From contig DMMW01000053.1 of NCBI GenBank assembly GCA_003452965.1, positions 1-15,154 on the forward strand: a stretch of DNA of 15,154 nt, written 5' to 3'. Below the pieces are notes generated by a model. The model saw only the letters and a list, made by a program, of their open reading frames with translations. It did not search any database and was not told where the DNA came from. Shown piece by piece: positions 7,135-13,969 of this stretch; within the stretch, counting starts at the first letter, position 1, and every line of letters begins with the position of its first letter. A program made the position numbers and the translations under genes. This DNA comes from Elusimicrobiota bacterium (GTDB lineage Bacteria > Elusimicrobiota > UBA8919).

Positions 7135-8684
7135 TTTCCCTCCATAACATCTATAATTGTTTGAACTCTTTTTAAAATATCAATTATATTTTTATCATCC
7201 GGATTCTTTTTTACCGCTTCAACAAGTTCATATTTTGCATCTTGAAATCTTTTTTGTAAAATATAATTTTGAGCCTTTGATAATCTAATTAAAACCTGGG
7301 CATCAGAATAATCTTGTTCAATCTTAAGAGCTTCATCCGCTTTAAATATTGCTTCGGTATATTTTCCTTGTTCATAAAATTCAATTGCTTTTATATATTT
7401 TTCCTTAGCAGCAGTAGATGATGTCATTTCTGCAATCTTTCTTGAAAGTTGCAATGCCTGACCATTTTGTGGATCCTCTTTAATCACTTTATGAACATAT
7501 TCCAGCGAATTGCCGTATTCCTTTTTATCAAAATATTCCTGAGCATTCAATAACAATTGTGATATCTTATGTTTTCTTTTCGTATTCTCTAATTCAAAAA
7601 TTATTTGTTCTCTTTCCGACTTAATTTTTTTCCATTCTTTTTTTAATTTTTCATCGCTTAGTAAAAGCTTTTCCACTTTTTCCTTTTCACTATTAAATAC
7701 CATTATATCTTTTTCAAGATTTTGCCGTTCAAGTGAAATCTGTTCTTCTTCTTTTTCAATCTTTCTTTTATTATCCTCAAGCAATTTCACGGCACGTTTT
7801 TCAGCCTCAGACGGCTCGATTCCGAACCTCAGGGCAACTGAAAACCTATGTTGAATACTTAATGAATGAAATGCAACCGCATAATTAAGCGAGTATTTTT
7901 CTTCTTGTACACCAAAACCGCAAGAATATTCTTTATGATTTATTCCGGTCCTTAAAAAGTATATTTTATAATTATATTCTGCTCCAAAAAACAACCTACT
8001 AATCGATTTTACAAAAACATTATCAAAAGCGACATCTCCACTTAAAGAAAGTTTATCTAAAATTTTTTGCGTAAGCCCGATTCTCAATGAAAATGGCAGC
8101 ATATCTTTGCCAAATTTTATCGGAATTATATTTTTCAAAGAAATTCCATATTGAGTATCTTCATCATCAAAAGCAACACCGATATCTGCAGAGAATGAAC
8201 GAGCCGAATAGTCGTCAATATTTTGAGATAGTAATTTTATACCTAATCCCCCGTATGTTGAATCAGCTAAGCTACCTGCATATGCGAAATTAAAAACTAT
8301 ATCTTGTGAAGAAAAATCGTAAAGCGTTTCACCAAGAGAATTTGTTTTTTCAATATCACCGATAGTAAGAACACCTATCGCTCCTGCAATTGCCTCGCCA
8401 CGTGCCAAAGGATATAAATAGTCAATATAGGTAAATTTTGCTCCGTAAAATAGAGGTGCATAAAAAAAAGAAATTTCATTATAATAATCCGATGCTATTC
8501 CTGCCGGATTATAATACATGGAAGCTACACTACCTAAAAGAGATGTTCCGGCGCCAGCCATAGCAGAGGTTCTTGCATCCGGATAAAATGTCAAAAGATA
8601 TTCCGCAGCAAGACCAGAATTGTCTTTAGCTAAAATGTTACTACAAATAAATAATAAATAATAAATAAATAATAGTTTTTTCAT
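7131..8684 (-). CDS. PorV/PorQ-like outer-membrane barrel fused to coiled coil and TPRs
   Basis: A 517-residue protein. A signal peptide covers residues 1-19 (cut after L-A). A PorV/PorQ-type barrel covers about 20-288, with the family hallmarks A-R-T-S-A-M-A-G-A-G-T-S and Y-Y-N-P-A-G-I-A near the start and alternating amphipathic strands up to R-F-S-V-A-L-R-F-G. A highly charged coiled coil runs about 292-372, and TPR-like helices about 376-510 (K-Y-T-E-A-I-F-K-A-D-E-A-L pattern). PorV proteins hold cargo of type IX secretion in the outer membrane; plain PorV lacks the coiled coil and TPR tail, so this is a fused form. The tail would lie in the periplasm. The stop overlaps the next ATG (ATGA), so the two are co-translated. 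No clear Shine-Dalgarno precedes the start. The DNA for the signal core is an AAAT/AAT simple sequence. Confidence 0.8.
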   Translation of the reverse strand: MKKLLFIYYLLFICSNILAKDNSGLAAEYLLTFYPDARTSAMAGAGTSLLGSVASMYYNPAGIASDYYNEISFFYAPLFYGAKFTYIDYLYPLARGEAIAGAIGVLTIGDIEKTNSLGETLYDFSSQDIVFNFAYAGSLADSTYGGLGIKLLSQNIDDYSARSFSADIGVAFDDEDTQYGISLKNIIPIKFGKDMLPFSLRIGLTQKILDKLSLSGDVAFDNVFVKSISRLFFGAEYNYKIYFLRTGINHKEYSCGFGVQEEKYSLNYAVAFHSLSIQHRFSVALRFGIEPSEAEKRAVKLLEDNKRKIEKEEEQISLERQNLEKDIMVFNSEKEKVEKLLLSDEKLKKEWKKIKSEREQIIFELENTKRKHKISQLLLNAQEYFDKKEYGNSLEYVHKVIKEDPQNGQALQLSRKIAEMTSSTAAKEKYIKAIEFYEQGKYTEAIFKADEALKIEQDYSDAQVLIRLSKAQNYILQKRFQDAKYELVEAVKKNPDDKNIIDILKRVQTIIDVMEGK

Positions 8685-8744
8685 TTTATTTAAAAAGTAT
8701 CTTTAGCCGTCATTCTTCTTTGACATCATTAATAACATCTTTCG

Positions 8745-8778
8745 CTCTATAACCCTATGAACTCTAAAACTCTATAAA
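8745..8778. repeat. Degenerate CTCTAtAA repeat
   Basis: About four imperfect units of the form CTCTATAA or CTATGAA or CTCTAAAA, spaced 7-9 bases, lie in the short gap between the CheY-like gene and the PorV-TPR gene. They resemble the other short A/T repeats at gene borders here but are less regular. No function can be read from them. Confidence 0.3.
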
Positions 8779-8785
8779 CATTTTT

Positions 8786-9157
8786 TTATGCGGTAAATAC
8801 TTTTTTTATTTTCTCTAATAACTCTTGCATCTGAAACGGTTTCTCAAGATAATCCACAATTGTAACATCTTTCCTTGCTGTGATAATTTCTTTTAAATGT
8901 CCTTTTCCCGTAATTACAATTACAGGTATATCTTTCGTTTCCGGATTTTCCTTTAACCTTATATTCAAAGAATGTCCGTCTAATTTAGGCATCATAACAT
9001 CAAGAATAACTAAATCCGGTTTTTCGTTTGTAATTTTTTCTAACGCTTCAAGTCCATCAAATGCACTTGCTACCTCATAGTCCTCTTTTTCAAGATACAT
9101 AGCAATTACTTCAACGACATCTTTTTCGTCATCAACAATAAGAATTTTTTTAGCCAT
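8786..9157 (-). CDS. CheY-like single-domain response regulator
   Basis: A 123-residue receiver domain without an output domain. I start it at the ATG at 9157 because GGAGG lies 6 bases upstream; an in-frame start at 9178 would overlap this site. The phosphorylation pocket is complete: acidic pair D9-D10, phospho-acceptor D53 in I-L-D-V-M-M-P, T83 and K106 followed by P107. Such proteins relay phosphate between a kinase and a partner or bind it directly. It lies between the giant kelch gene and the PorV-TPR gene on the same strand. A REC-histidine kinase is encoded upstream of the kelch gene, so the two may form one relay; that pairing is inferred from proximity only. Confidence 0.92.
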   Translation of the reverse strand: MAKKILIVDDEKDVVEVIAMYLEKEDYEVASAFDGLEALEKITNEKPDLVILDVMMPKLDGHSLNIRLKENPETKDIPVIVITGKGHLKEIITARKDVTIVDYLEKPFQMQELLEKIKKVFTA

Positions 9158-9176
9158 AATTTCCTCCAATAAATTC

Positions 9177-9231
9177 AAGTAAGAAGTAAGAAGTTATAAG
9201 TTATAAGTTATAATTAAGTCTTTAATTATAA
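9177..9231. repeat. Six-unit heptanucleotide repeat and AT hairpin
   Basis: Six consecutive 7-bp units run from 9177 to 9218: AAGTAAG twice, AAGTTAT three times, then AATTAAG. They overlap a perfect 10-bp inverted repeat TTATAATTAA/TTAATTATAA (9208-9217 with 9222-9231, loop GTCT). Seven T follow on the plus strand, giving a terminator-like form for plus-strand transcription although no plus-strand gene is present. The tract lies directly upstream of the CheY-like gene ribosome binding site. Confidence 0.7.
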
Positions 9232-9255
9232 TTTTTTTCTTTTACTTTGCCATTA

Positions 9256-9276
9256 TTTTAACTTTTAACCTTTTAC
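9256..9276. repeat. Heptanucleotide repeat after the kelch gene
   Basis: Three 7-bp units, TTTTAAC twice then CTTTTAC, sit 19 bases downstream of the kelch gene stop codon. Reverse complemented they are GTTAAAA units, related to the AAGTTAT/AAGTAAA units elsewhere in the window. Confidence 0.5.
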
Positions 9277-9294
9277 TTTCAGATTGCCCTTTCC

Positions 9295-12200
9295 TTATTT
9301 TATTATTGCTATCTTTCTTATATCTTTATCCTTCCCGGATTTAATTTCAAGAATATATACTCCATTCGCGACCTTTACTCCATTACCATTTTTGCCATCC
9401 CAGATAATTTCATTTGTATAACCTTCAGGTGAACCTATCGCCCCCTCATCTCCGGCATTTATACTATTATCATAAACCGAATCCCCTACAAGATTAAAAA
9501 TACGTATGGATATTTCGTGCGATGTCGTTAATACATATTTTATTGTAGTGCTTTCTTTTTCAGGATTGAACGGATTAGGAAAGTTCACTATATTTGAAAC
9601 CGCTTTTTTTGGGACAACCGATGCTACTGTTGTAAAATAAGACAAATGTTCTATATTGACCTTTATGGTTTTTTCCTTTTTATCTATAACCTGTAACGAT
9701 TTTGGAAATTCCCAGTTATTCTTTGATTCATTTAAGTGAGCTATACGAATATTATCAACTTTTATATTAGTTTCGTCTTCAAACCCATTATTGTCGTCAT
9801 CTTTATATTTGAATCTGACATTTCCTTTAACTGTTAGATTTTGAGGACTATTATTCTTATCATAAACCTGTATCTTATATGCAGATTCATTAAAACATTT
9901 AATTAATCTATCGGAAATAGAATTTTTTAAAGCTATTGAAAAATTTGTATCCGTATTTTCAACTTTAACATAATGTCCTACCGGCAATCCTTCTGTTATT
10001 TCAATACGAACATTACCATCATCCGAATCATCTCTACTCCAAGAAGCAGTAAAACGATGAATATTTGAAATCGCGCTATAACCAAACGGATCGGTTACGA
10101 CAACCTTCCAATAATATTTAATATTTTCAAGTATATTCTTAGGCACATATTCTACATCAGTAAGTCCGCTGATAATTGTTCCTCCTATAAAAAGTTCATT
10201 TGTTGAGTAGTACAGTGTATATGTTAAATAATCTTCCGGATTAGGATCTATGGATTCCTGCCAGACAAATTTTAGTGTTCCAATCGTATTAAAAGAATCG
10301 TTAAGCGGCAAAACAAGTACGGCGGTAGAAGGTGTCTTATTATCATTGTTTACTTCAAAATCATTTTCACTTTTATCCTCGCCTGATAGGTTCGGATTTC
10401 CGTCGTCTATTGCAATTATTTTTATTCGGTATTTAGGTGAATTTGGAAATAATACGGTATTCCAAACATAGCTTGTTGCAGTGATATTTTCTATAATTTC
10501 AACATCATATGAAAAACCGGAATTTGTTGAGGCAAGAATTGTAAATCTGTGATTATCCGACAAATTCTCATCTGAAACAGTAAAATTTATTGTATAATTT
10601 CCTGTTATTCTCTCCGGATAATTCAATGAATTCAAAACAACAATAGGTTGCACATTATTATTATTTACTGTAAAAACATTATCAGAAATATCATAACTTT
10701 CTAATCCCCGTGAATCAGTAGCAACAACTCTTATTTTATGTTGTGTGGAATTTCTCGCATTTTTGGTATTCCAGATGTAATAAGTTGTATTATTCGGAAG
10801 ATTTGAAGCAATAAGAGTTGAGAAGTTTATACCATCTGATGAATCATAAACTGAAAATGTCCTTGTATCATTAAATGGATACGGATCTCTTGATTCCCAA
10901 GAAATAACTTTGCTACCCCAAAAAATTTCCGAACCATTAGGAGATTTCACTTCTACAATCGGCGCAGCATTAGTCATACAAATAGGTGACACTGATGAAA
11001 TCCCGGAAATATTACCGGCATCATCCTGTGTTTTAACCGAAAAATAATATGATGTTCCGTCATTTAAGTTATCAACTATGTATGCTTGAGTTTCATTCTG
11101 AATAATCAAATATTTTGAAATAGTTTCTTCAGAAAGAAAACTATTTTGCCAGTCCGTTTCCGTTAAAACAGAGTATGTAGCGAATCTAATATAATACTTT
11201 CCTGATATTATATTGCCAATTGAACCATTATTACCCGGCGCGTTCCAAGAAAGATTTATTGTGCCATTATAAGAACCTATAACAGCACTAAATGAGGCAA
11301 CCGCATCAGGTGGTATTAAATCCACTAAAAATGTAAACGTAGATGACCATGCAGAGAATTTTAATCCGTCATTTGCAGAAATTCGCCAAAAATATTCTCC
11401 ATGCCCTAAGTCTATTATCGGAATGTATTCAATAGCCGCTATATTTGAGGACATAATTATTGGAGATAAAAAATTGCTATTGTCATCTACTTCAATTTTA
11501 TAAGTTAACGAATCACCATCATCATCTGATGCAGAATACCATTGAAAATCGGGTGTTGTATCATTTGTTGAAATTCCATTTATCGGAAAATTAAGCGATG
11601 GTTTATTTGGACTTCTATTAAAATTAACAGTCACACTATTTAGTTTGCCAGATATCGGAGGCTCTGTCGTATCAAAAAAGAATCTCAATTTTAAATACCT
11701 TTTATTATCATTTGAATTACTTATTGGCATAGGAGAATTAATATATTCATAATATGTATTAGCAGTTCCATCCCAGCCAACAAAATCAGAATAATTAACA
11801 TTATTAACAGATGAGGCAATTTGGAATCTCAATATTGTATTTACCGGAACACCGCTTCTCGTAGGTGCTTCAATTGTCAGCCAGTTTAGTTCTGTTGAAA
11901 ACGGTGTATCAAAATAAATAGTTGTATAAATACCTGAAGATCTAAAAACATAATTATAAAAATCATTTTTTAATCCATACCCATCATTCCCGCCAAATAA
12001 AAAGGCTTTTTCAATTGAATTAATATAACTCACACCAAATCCATATCTTGAAGATACAGATGTTGAAGGTTGCGAGGTAGACCATATATTAGTATTGAAA
12101 GAATAAAACCATATATCATCGTAATTACCGGTATTAGACCTGCCTCCGTACAAAACACTTCTTTTATTTCTTGAATCATAAAATATGGAGCACTCACTTC

Positions 12201-13101
12201 TGGGCGGAACACTACCTGACGGATTTGAATTTGTCCAAATATTATCACTATAATTATAAGTCCAGGTATCCGAAAGATAATTATTAAACCCATTACCTTC
12301 CCCACCAAAAATCAAGATTTTTTTATATTCGGAATTATAACTTGCAGATGCCCCTTTCCTTGCAGAAGGACCAAATGCCCCCTGCGTCCATGATGAACCG
12401 TTTAAATGATAAATCCATGTTCCTGAATATTTAATCAAACCTGTTTCCGACTGGCCGCCAAAAAGTATTATTTTATCATTAGTTACATCATAATCAGCAG
12501 AAGAAAAACCAAGAACCGGCGGTGTAGATACGGTAATTATTTGTGTCCAATCATTTAAATCCAGGTCATATTCCCATGTATCATTAAAAAAACTATTGCC
12601 ATCATATCCGCCAAATAAAATAACTTTATTAGTCCCATTTGCAACTAAAATATGTCCATATCTTACCGGTGGATTATTTATCGTTGTTTTTTTTGTCCAC
12701 TGTTCTGTATTTGGATTATAAATCCAAGTATCATTAAGGGCATTATTTCCGTCAAAACCGCCAAATAGAACTATTTTATTTATTAACTTATTATATGTAA
12801 TTGAATGCCATTTTCGTGATGAAGGTTTTGTTAGATTGGTTATGTCATAAAAACTATTTTCTAAACTAACAAATGCTGATTCGCCGGAACCGAAAGTAAT
12901 AGTATTATTATGATTACCTGCATTAAATTGCATATCGGTAGTATATGTAGTGGAAGAACCAGCATAAAGGCAAGTAAAAAGTAAAAAGTAATAAGCAAAT
13001 ATTATCGAAAACTTTTTCTTGTCATTGCGAGAACCAACTTGTTGGTTCGTGGCAATCCCGAAGATTACGAGCATTGGCGAAGCAATCTTATAATTCTTCA
13101 T
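9295..13101 (-). CDS. Giant secreted kelch-repeat protein with Ig/FN3-like domains and C-terminal sorting domain
   Basis: About 1268 residues from the ATG at 13101, chosen because GGAAGGA lies 5 bases upstream; an ATG at 13119 would add six residues but lacks a site. Residues 5-27 are encoded by a palindromic repeat. A signal-peptide core (about 31-46) follows. Six kelch repeats span about 94-386, each with F-G-G-x-x-G then N-D-T-W and a closing W-T, forming one six-bladed propeller. About five FN3/Ig-like modules span 497-1020. A ZU5-like module ends H-L-S-Y-F (about 1029-1160). An FlgD-Ig or T9SS-like sorting domain (about 1167-1268) has N-F-P-N-P-F-N-P, W-D-G-K-N-G-N-G and G-V-Y-I-L-E. It is probably exported and surface anchored. 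The GIY-YIG gene overlaps its start by 14 bp and supplies its start codon. Confidence 0.85.
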   Translation of the reverse strand: MKNYKIASPMLVIFGIATNQQVGSRNDKKKFSIIFAYYFLLFTCLYAGSSTTYTTDMQFNAGNHNNTITFGSGESAFVSLENSFYDITNLTKPSSRKWHSITYNKLINKIVLFGGFDGNNALNDTWIYNPNTEQWTKKTTINNPPVRYGHILVANGTNKVILFGGYDGNSFFNDTWEYDLDLNDWTQIITVSTPPVLGFSSADYDVTNDKIILFGGQSETGLIKYSGTWIYHLNGSSWTQGAFGPSARKGASASYNSEYKKILIFGGEGNGFNNYLSDTWTYNYSDNIWTNSNPSGSVPPRSECSIFYDSRNKRSVLYGGRSNTGNYDDIWFYSFNTNIWSTSQPSTSVSSRYGFGVSYINSIEKAFLFGGNDGYGLKNDFYNYVFRSSGIYTTIYFDTPFSTELNWLTIEAPTRSGVPVNTILRFQIASSVNNVNYSDFVGWDGTANTYYEYINSPMPISNSNDNKRYLKLRFFFDTTEPPISGKLNSVTVNFNRSPNKPSLNFPINGISTNDTTPDFQWYSASDDDGDSLTYKIEVDDNSNFLSPIIMSSNIAAIEYIPIIDLGHGEYFWRISANDGLKFSAWSSTFTFLVDLIPPDAVASFSAVIGSYNGTINLSWNAPGNNGSIGNIISGKYYIRFATYSVLTETDWQNSFLSEETISKYLIIQNETQAYIVDNLNDGTSYYFSVKTQDDAGNISGISSVSPICMTNAAPIVEVKSPNGSEIFWGSKVISWESRDPYPFNDTRTFSVYDSSDGINFSTLIASNLPNNTTYYIWNTKNARNSTQHKIRVVATDSRGLESYDISDNVFTVNNNNVQPIVVLNSLNYPERITGNYTINFTVSDENLSDNHRFTILASTNSGFSYDVEIIENITATSYVWNTVLFPNSPKYRIKIIAIDDGNPNLSGEDKSENDFEVNNDNKTPSTAVLVLPLNDSFNTIGTLKFVWQESIDPNPEDYLTYTLYYSTNELFIGGTIISGLTDVEYVPKNILENIKYYWKVVVTDPFGYSAISNIHRFTASWSRDDSDDGNVRIEITEGLPVGHYVKVENTDTNFSIALKNSISDRLIKCFNESAYKIQVYDKNNSPQNLTVKGNVRFKYKDDDNNGFEDETNIKVDNIRIAHLNESKNNWEFPKSLQVIDKKEKTIKVNIEHLSYFTTVASVVPKKAVSNIVNFPNPFNPEKESTTIKYVLTTSHEISIRIFNLVGDSVYDNSINAGDEGAIGSPEGYTNEIIWDGKNGNGVKVANGVYILEIKSGKDKDIRKIAIIK
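12972..12999. repeat. Heptanucleotide repeat encoding the kelch signal-peptide core
   Basis: Four contiguous 7-bp units, AAGTAAA twice then AAGTAAT and AAGCAAA, read on the minus strand as the hydrophobic string F-A-Y-Y-F-L-L-F-T of the kelch protein signal peptide. Because 7 is not divisible by 3 and the minus unit TTTACTT has no stop in any frame, the same hydrophobic heptapeptide is made in all three frames. Confidence 0.7.
13021..13087 (-). repeat. Palindromic repeat (family B) read in frame in the kelch gene
   Basis: The plus strand reads GTCATTGCGA, a perfect 8-bp hairpin GAACCAAC-TT-GTTGGTTC, GTGGCAATC, then a second inverted pair AGATT/AATCT (13062-13066 with 13084-13088). The block begins immediately after the stop codon of the GIY-YIG gene and is translated as residues 5-27 of the kelch protein. 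The architecture resembles in-frame palindromic elements known from Rickettsia. Confidence 0.75.
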
Positions 13102-13375
13102 ATAAATCCTTCCATTCATGATTTTTATTTACAATCAGTTTAATCTTTGCACTTCTTGAACCCGATTTTATTTGTTTCTCTCGCATTATTGCATTTAACG
13201 CACTATCAAAAATTTCATAATAAATAAGTTTATTTACGTTATATTTTTCCGTAAATCCTTTTACTATTTTATTTTTATGTTCATATACTCGTTTCTTTAA
13301 ATTACTTGTTATTCCGGTATAAAGAACATTATTATTTTTATTTGTTAGAATATAAATTGTATATATTTTTTCCAT
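13088..13375 (-). CDS. GIY-YIG endonuclease, small single-domain (UPF0213/YhbQ-like)
   Basis: A 95-residue GIY-YIG nuclease, the normal size for the small stand-alone family. I start it at the ATG at 13375 (M-E-K-I-Y-T-I-Y-I-L), where homology begins; the frame stays open upstream only through repeat DNA. The two signature strands are T-I-Y (6-8) and Y-T-G (19-21). The catalytic arginine is R29 in L-K-K-R-V-Y-E-H, with H33. The metal-binding glutamate is E66 in M-R-E-K-Q-I-K. The C-terminus N-H-E-W-K-D-L-Y-E-E-L is the usual family ending. All catalytic residues are present, so it should nick or cut DNA in the cytoplasm. It has no clear Shine-Dalgarno. Its stop abuts a palindromic repeat, inverted repeat ends bracket it, and its last codons contain the ribosome binding site and ATG of the kelch gene. 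Confidence 0.9.
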   Translation of the reverse strand: MEKIYTIYILTNKNNNVLYTGITSNLKKRVYEHKNKIVKGFTEKYNVNKLIYYEIFDSALNAIMREKQIKSGSRSAKIKLIVNKNHEWKDLYEEL

Positions 13376-13398
13376 AAATCTTAATAAGTATGGGTTTA

Positions 13399-13452
13399 CT
13401 TCGTCACAGAACCATATGTCCCGCTTACAGCGGGGGTTTCCTCGCAATGACA
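13399..13452 (+). repeat. Palindromic repeat (family B), right end of the cassette
   Basis: Read on the minus strand this begins TGTCATTGCGAG and contains the hairpin CCCGC-5 nt-GCGGG (13420-13434 on plus) inside GAAACC/GGTT arms. It is oriented opposite to the copy at 13021-13087. It differs from the other copies in its inner stem and lacks the GTGGCAATC segment, so it is a variant or a truncated copy. Confidence 0.6.
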
Positions 13453-13461
13453 TTCTATTCC

Positions 13462-13669
13462 CTGTCATTGCTAGCACTAGTACCTGCCACCTACGAATTC
13501 TTGTCCACCACCACCACTTCCGCCACTAAACCTCCTGCGGACAAGGAACCGTTGGTGGGCAAGAAAGAATCAGTGGCGGAAGTGGCGGGAAGCAATCTCG
13601 AAAGTTGCGAATGAAGTGAAACATCTCATGTGATTGCCACAGCCGATTTTATCGGCTTCGCAATGACAG
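13462..13669. repeat. Second inverted-repeat unit without a gene
   Basis: CTGTCATTGC (13462-13471) and GCAATGACAG (13660-13669) are perfect 10-bp inverted repeats bracketing 208 bp with no plausible gene. Inside are a 14-bp perfect inverted repeat (13514-13527 CCACTTCCGCCACT with 13572-13585) and a family-B hairpin with AGCCGAT/ATCGGCT arms (13641-13657) between ATTGC and GCAAT. Immediately right is TGACAGC-AAT-GCTGTCA (13664-13680). It looks like a non-autonomous relative of the GIY-YIG cassette, next to it, with other repeats nested inside. The 594-bp gap 13376-13969 otherwise holds only repeats and AT-rich DNA. Confidence 0.5.
13514..13585. repeat. Family C repeat, copy 1, with 14-bp inverted arms
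   Basis: CCACTTCCGCCACT and its exact inverse AGTGGCGGAAGTGG enclose 44 bases containing GCGGACAAG. The first 17 bases (CCACTTCCGCCACTAAA) and the GCGGACAAG motif recur at 13775-13806, which identifies a short repeat family. It is GC-rich relative to its surroundings. Confidence 0.65.
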
Positions 13670-13681
13670 CAATGCTGTCAT

Positions 13682-13770
13682 CCGTGTAATCTTGCACACG
13701 GATCTCGCAGCCACTGCAACGAGCGAGTATGCAACCTCGTTCTACGGGGGGTAACACCTTTTTATCTGTG
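13682..13770 (-). repeat. Dispersed repeat family A, copy 2
   Basis: An 89-bp intergenic copy of the repeat found inside the TPR/HEAT gene. The terminal hairpin is ATCCGTGT/ACACGGAT (13680-13687 with 13696-13703). Its CCGTGT/ACACGG stem differs from copy 1 (CTGTGT/ACACAG) by a compensated base pair. The 26-base core is identical to copy 1. It lacks the 36-bp insert of copy 1 and has two extra G before TAACACC. Confidence 0.82.
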
Positions 13771-13826
13771 CCCGCCACTTCCGCCACTAAAACATCGGCG
13801 GACAAGAAATCGTAGGCGGGTCCGCC
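13771..13826. repeat. Family C repeat, copy 2
   Basis: Repeats the 17 bases CCACTTCCGCCACTAAA of copy 1 (13775-13791) and then GCGGACAAG. It adds its own inverted pair GGCGGAC/GTCCGCC (13797-13803 with 13820-13826). It directly abuts family-A copy 2, so repeats have accumulated next to each other here. Confidence 0.6.
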
Positions 13827-13933
13827 AAAGTCCTAATGACGGAAAAAATGCAAAATGAACATTAAAAACAAACCACAACTCTTTTTTTTTAATTTTAAGT
13901 TTTTCATTGTTTTTCACAAAATTAAATCAACAA

Positions 13934-13960
13934 TTTTAACTTTTAACTTTTAATTTTAAC
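13934..13960. repeat. Heptanucleotide repeat after the histidine kinase gene
   Basis: TTTTAAC twice, TTTTAAT, then TTTTAAC with a one-base slip, ending 9 bases before the kinase stop codon on the plus strand. It is followed by ACTTGCCTTTAT, which also follows the heptad tract on the minus strand at the kelch signal peptide. That suggests the tract and its flank form one dispersed unit. Confidence 0.55.
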
Positions 13961-13969
13961 TTGCCTTTA

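Larger units (their letters stand above)
13016..13456 (-). mobile_element. Candidate GIY-YIG mobile cassette with 12-bp inverted ends
   Basis: Perfect 12-bp inverted repeats TGTCATTGCGAG (13020-13031) and CTCGCAATGACA (13441-13452) enclose 433 bp whose only gene is the GIY-YIG nuclease. They are flanked by TTCT on both sides (13016-13019 and 13453-13456), a possible 4-bp target duplication. Each end also carries an internal hairpin. REP-family repeats mobilised by a dedicated nuclease or transposase (the RAYT model) have this layout; a GIY-YIG-driven version would be unusual. Alternative: two independent copies of a palindromic repeat happen to lie in opposite orientation around the gene, and the 4-bp match is chance. 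Confidence 0.5.

Noticed and set aside
9208..9240. Intrinsic terminator
   Set aside because: The hairpin is pure A/T except for the loop, and its T-run faces the plus strand, where no gene ends.
12030..12308. 92-residue minus-strand frame inside the kelch gene
   Set aside because: It is an out-of-frame shadow of the kelch repeats with no start site or domain.
13376..13477. N-terminal extension of the GIY-YIG protein by 34 residues in the same frame
   Set aside because: The extension is palindromic-repeat DNA, and family homology begins at the ATG at 13375.
13390..13614. Plus-strand reading frame through the repeat cluster
   Set aside because: It is composed wholly of palindromic repeats, has no family resemblance and no ribosome binding site.
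13020..13830. CRISPR array
   Set aside because: The repeats are of several families, differ in length and spacing, and there are no regular unique spacers or cas genes.
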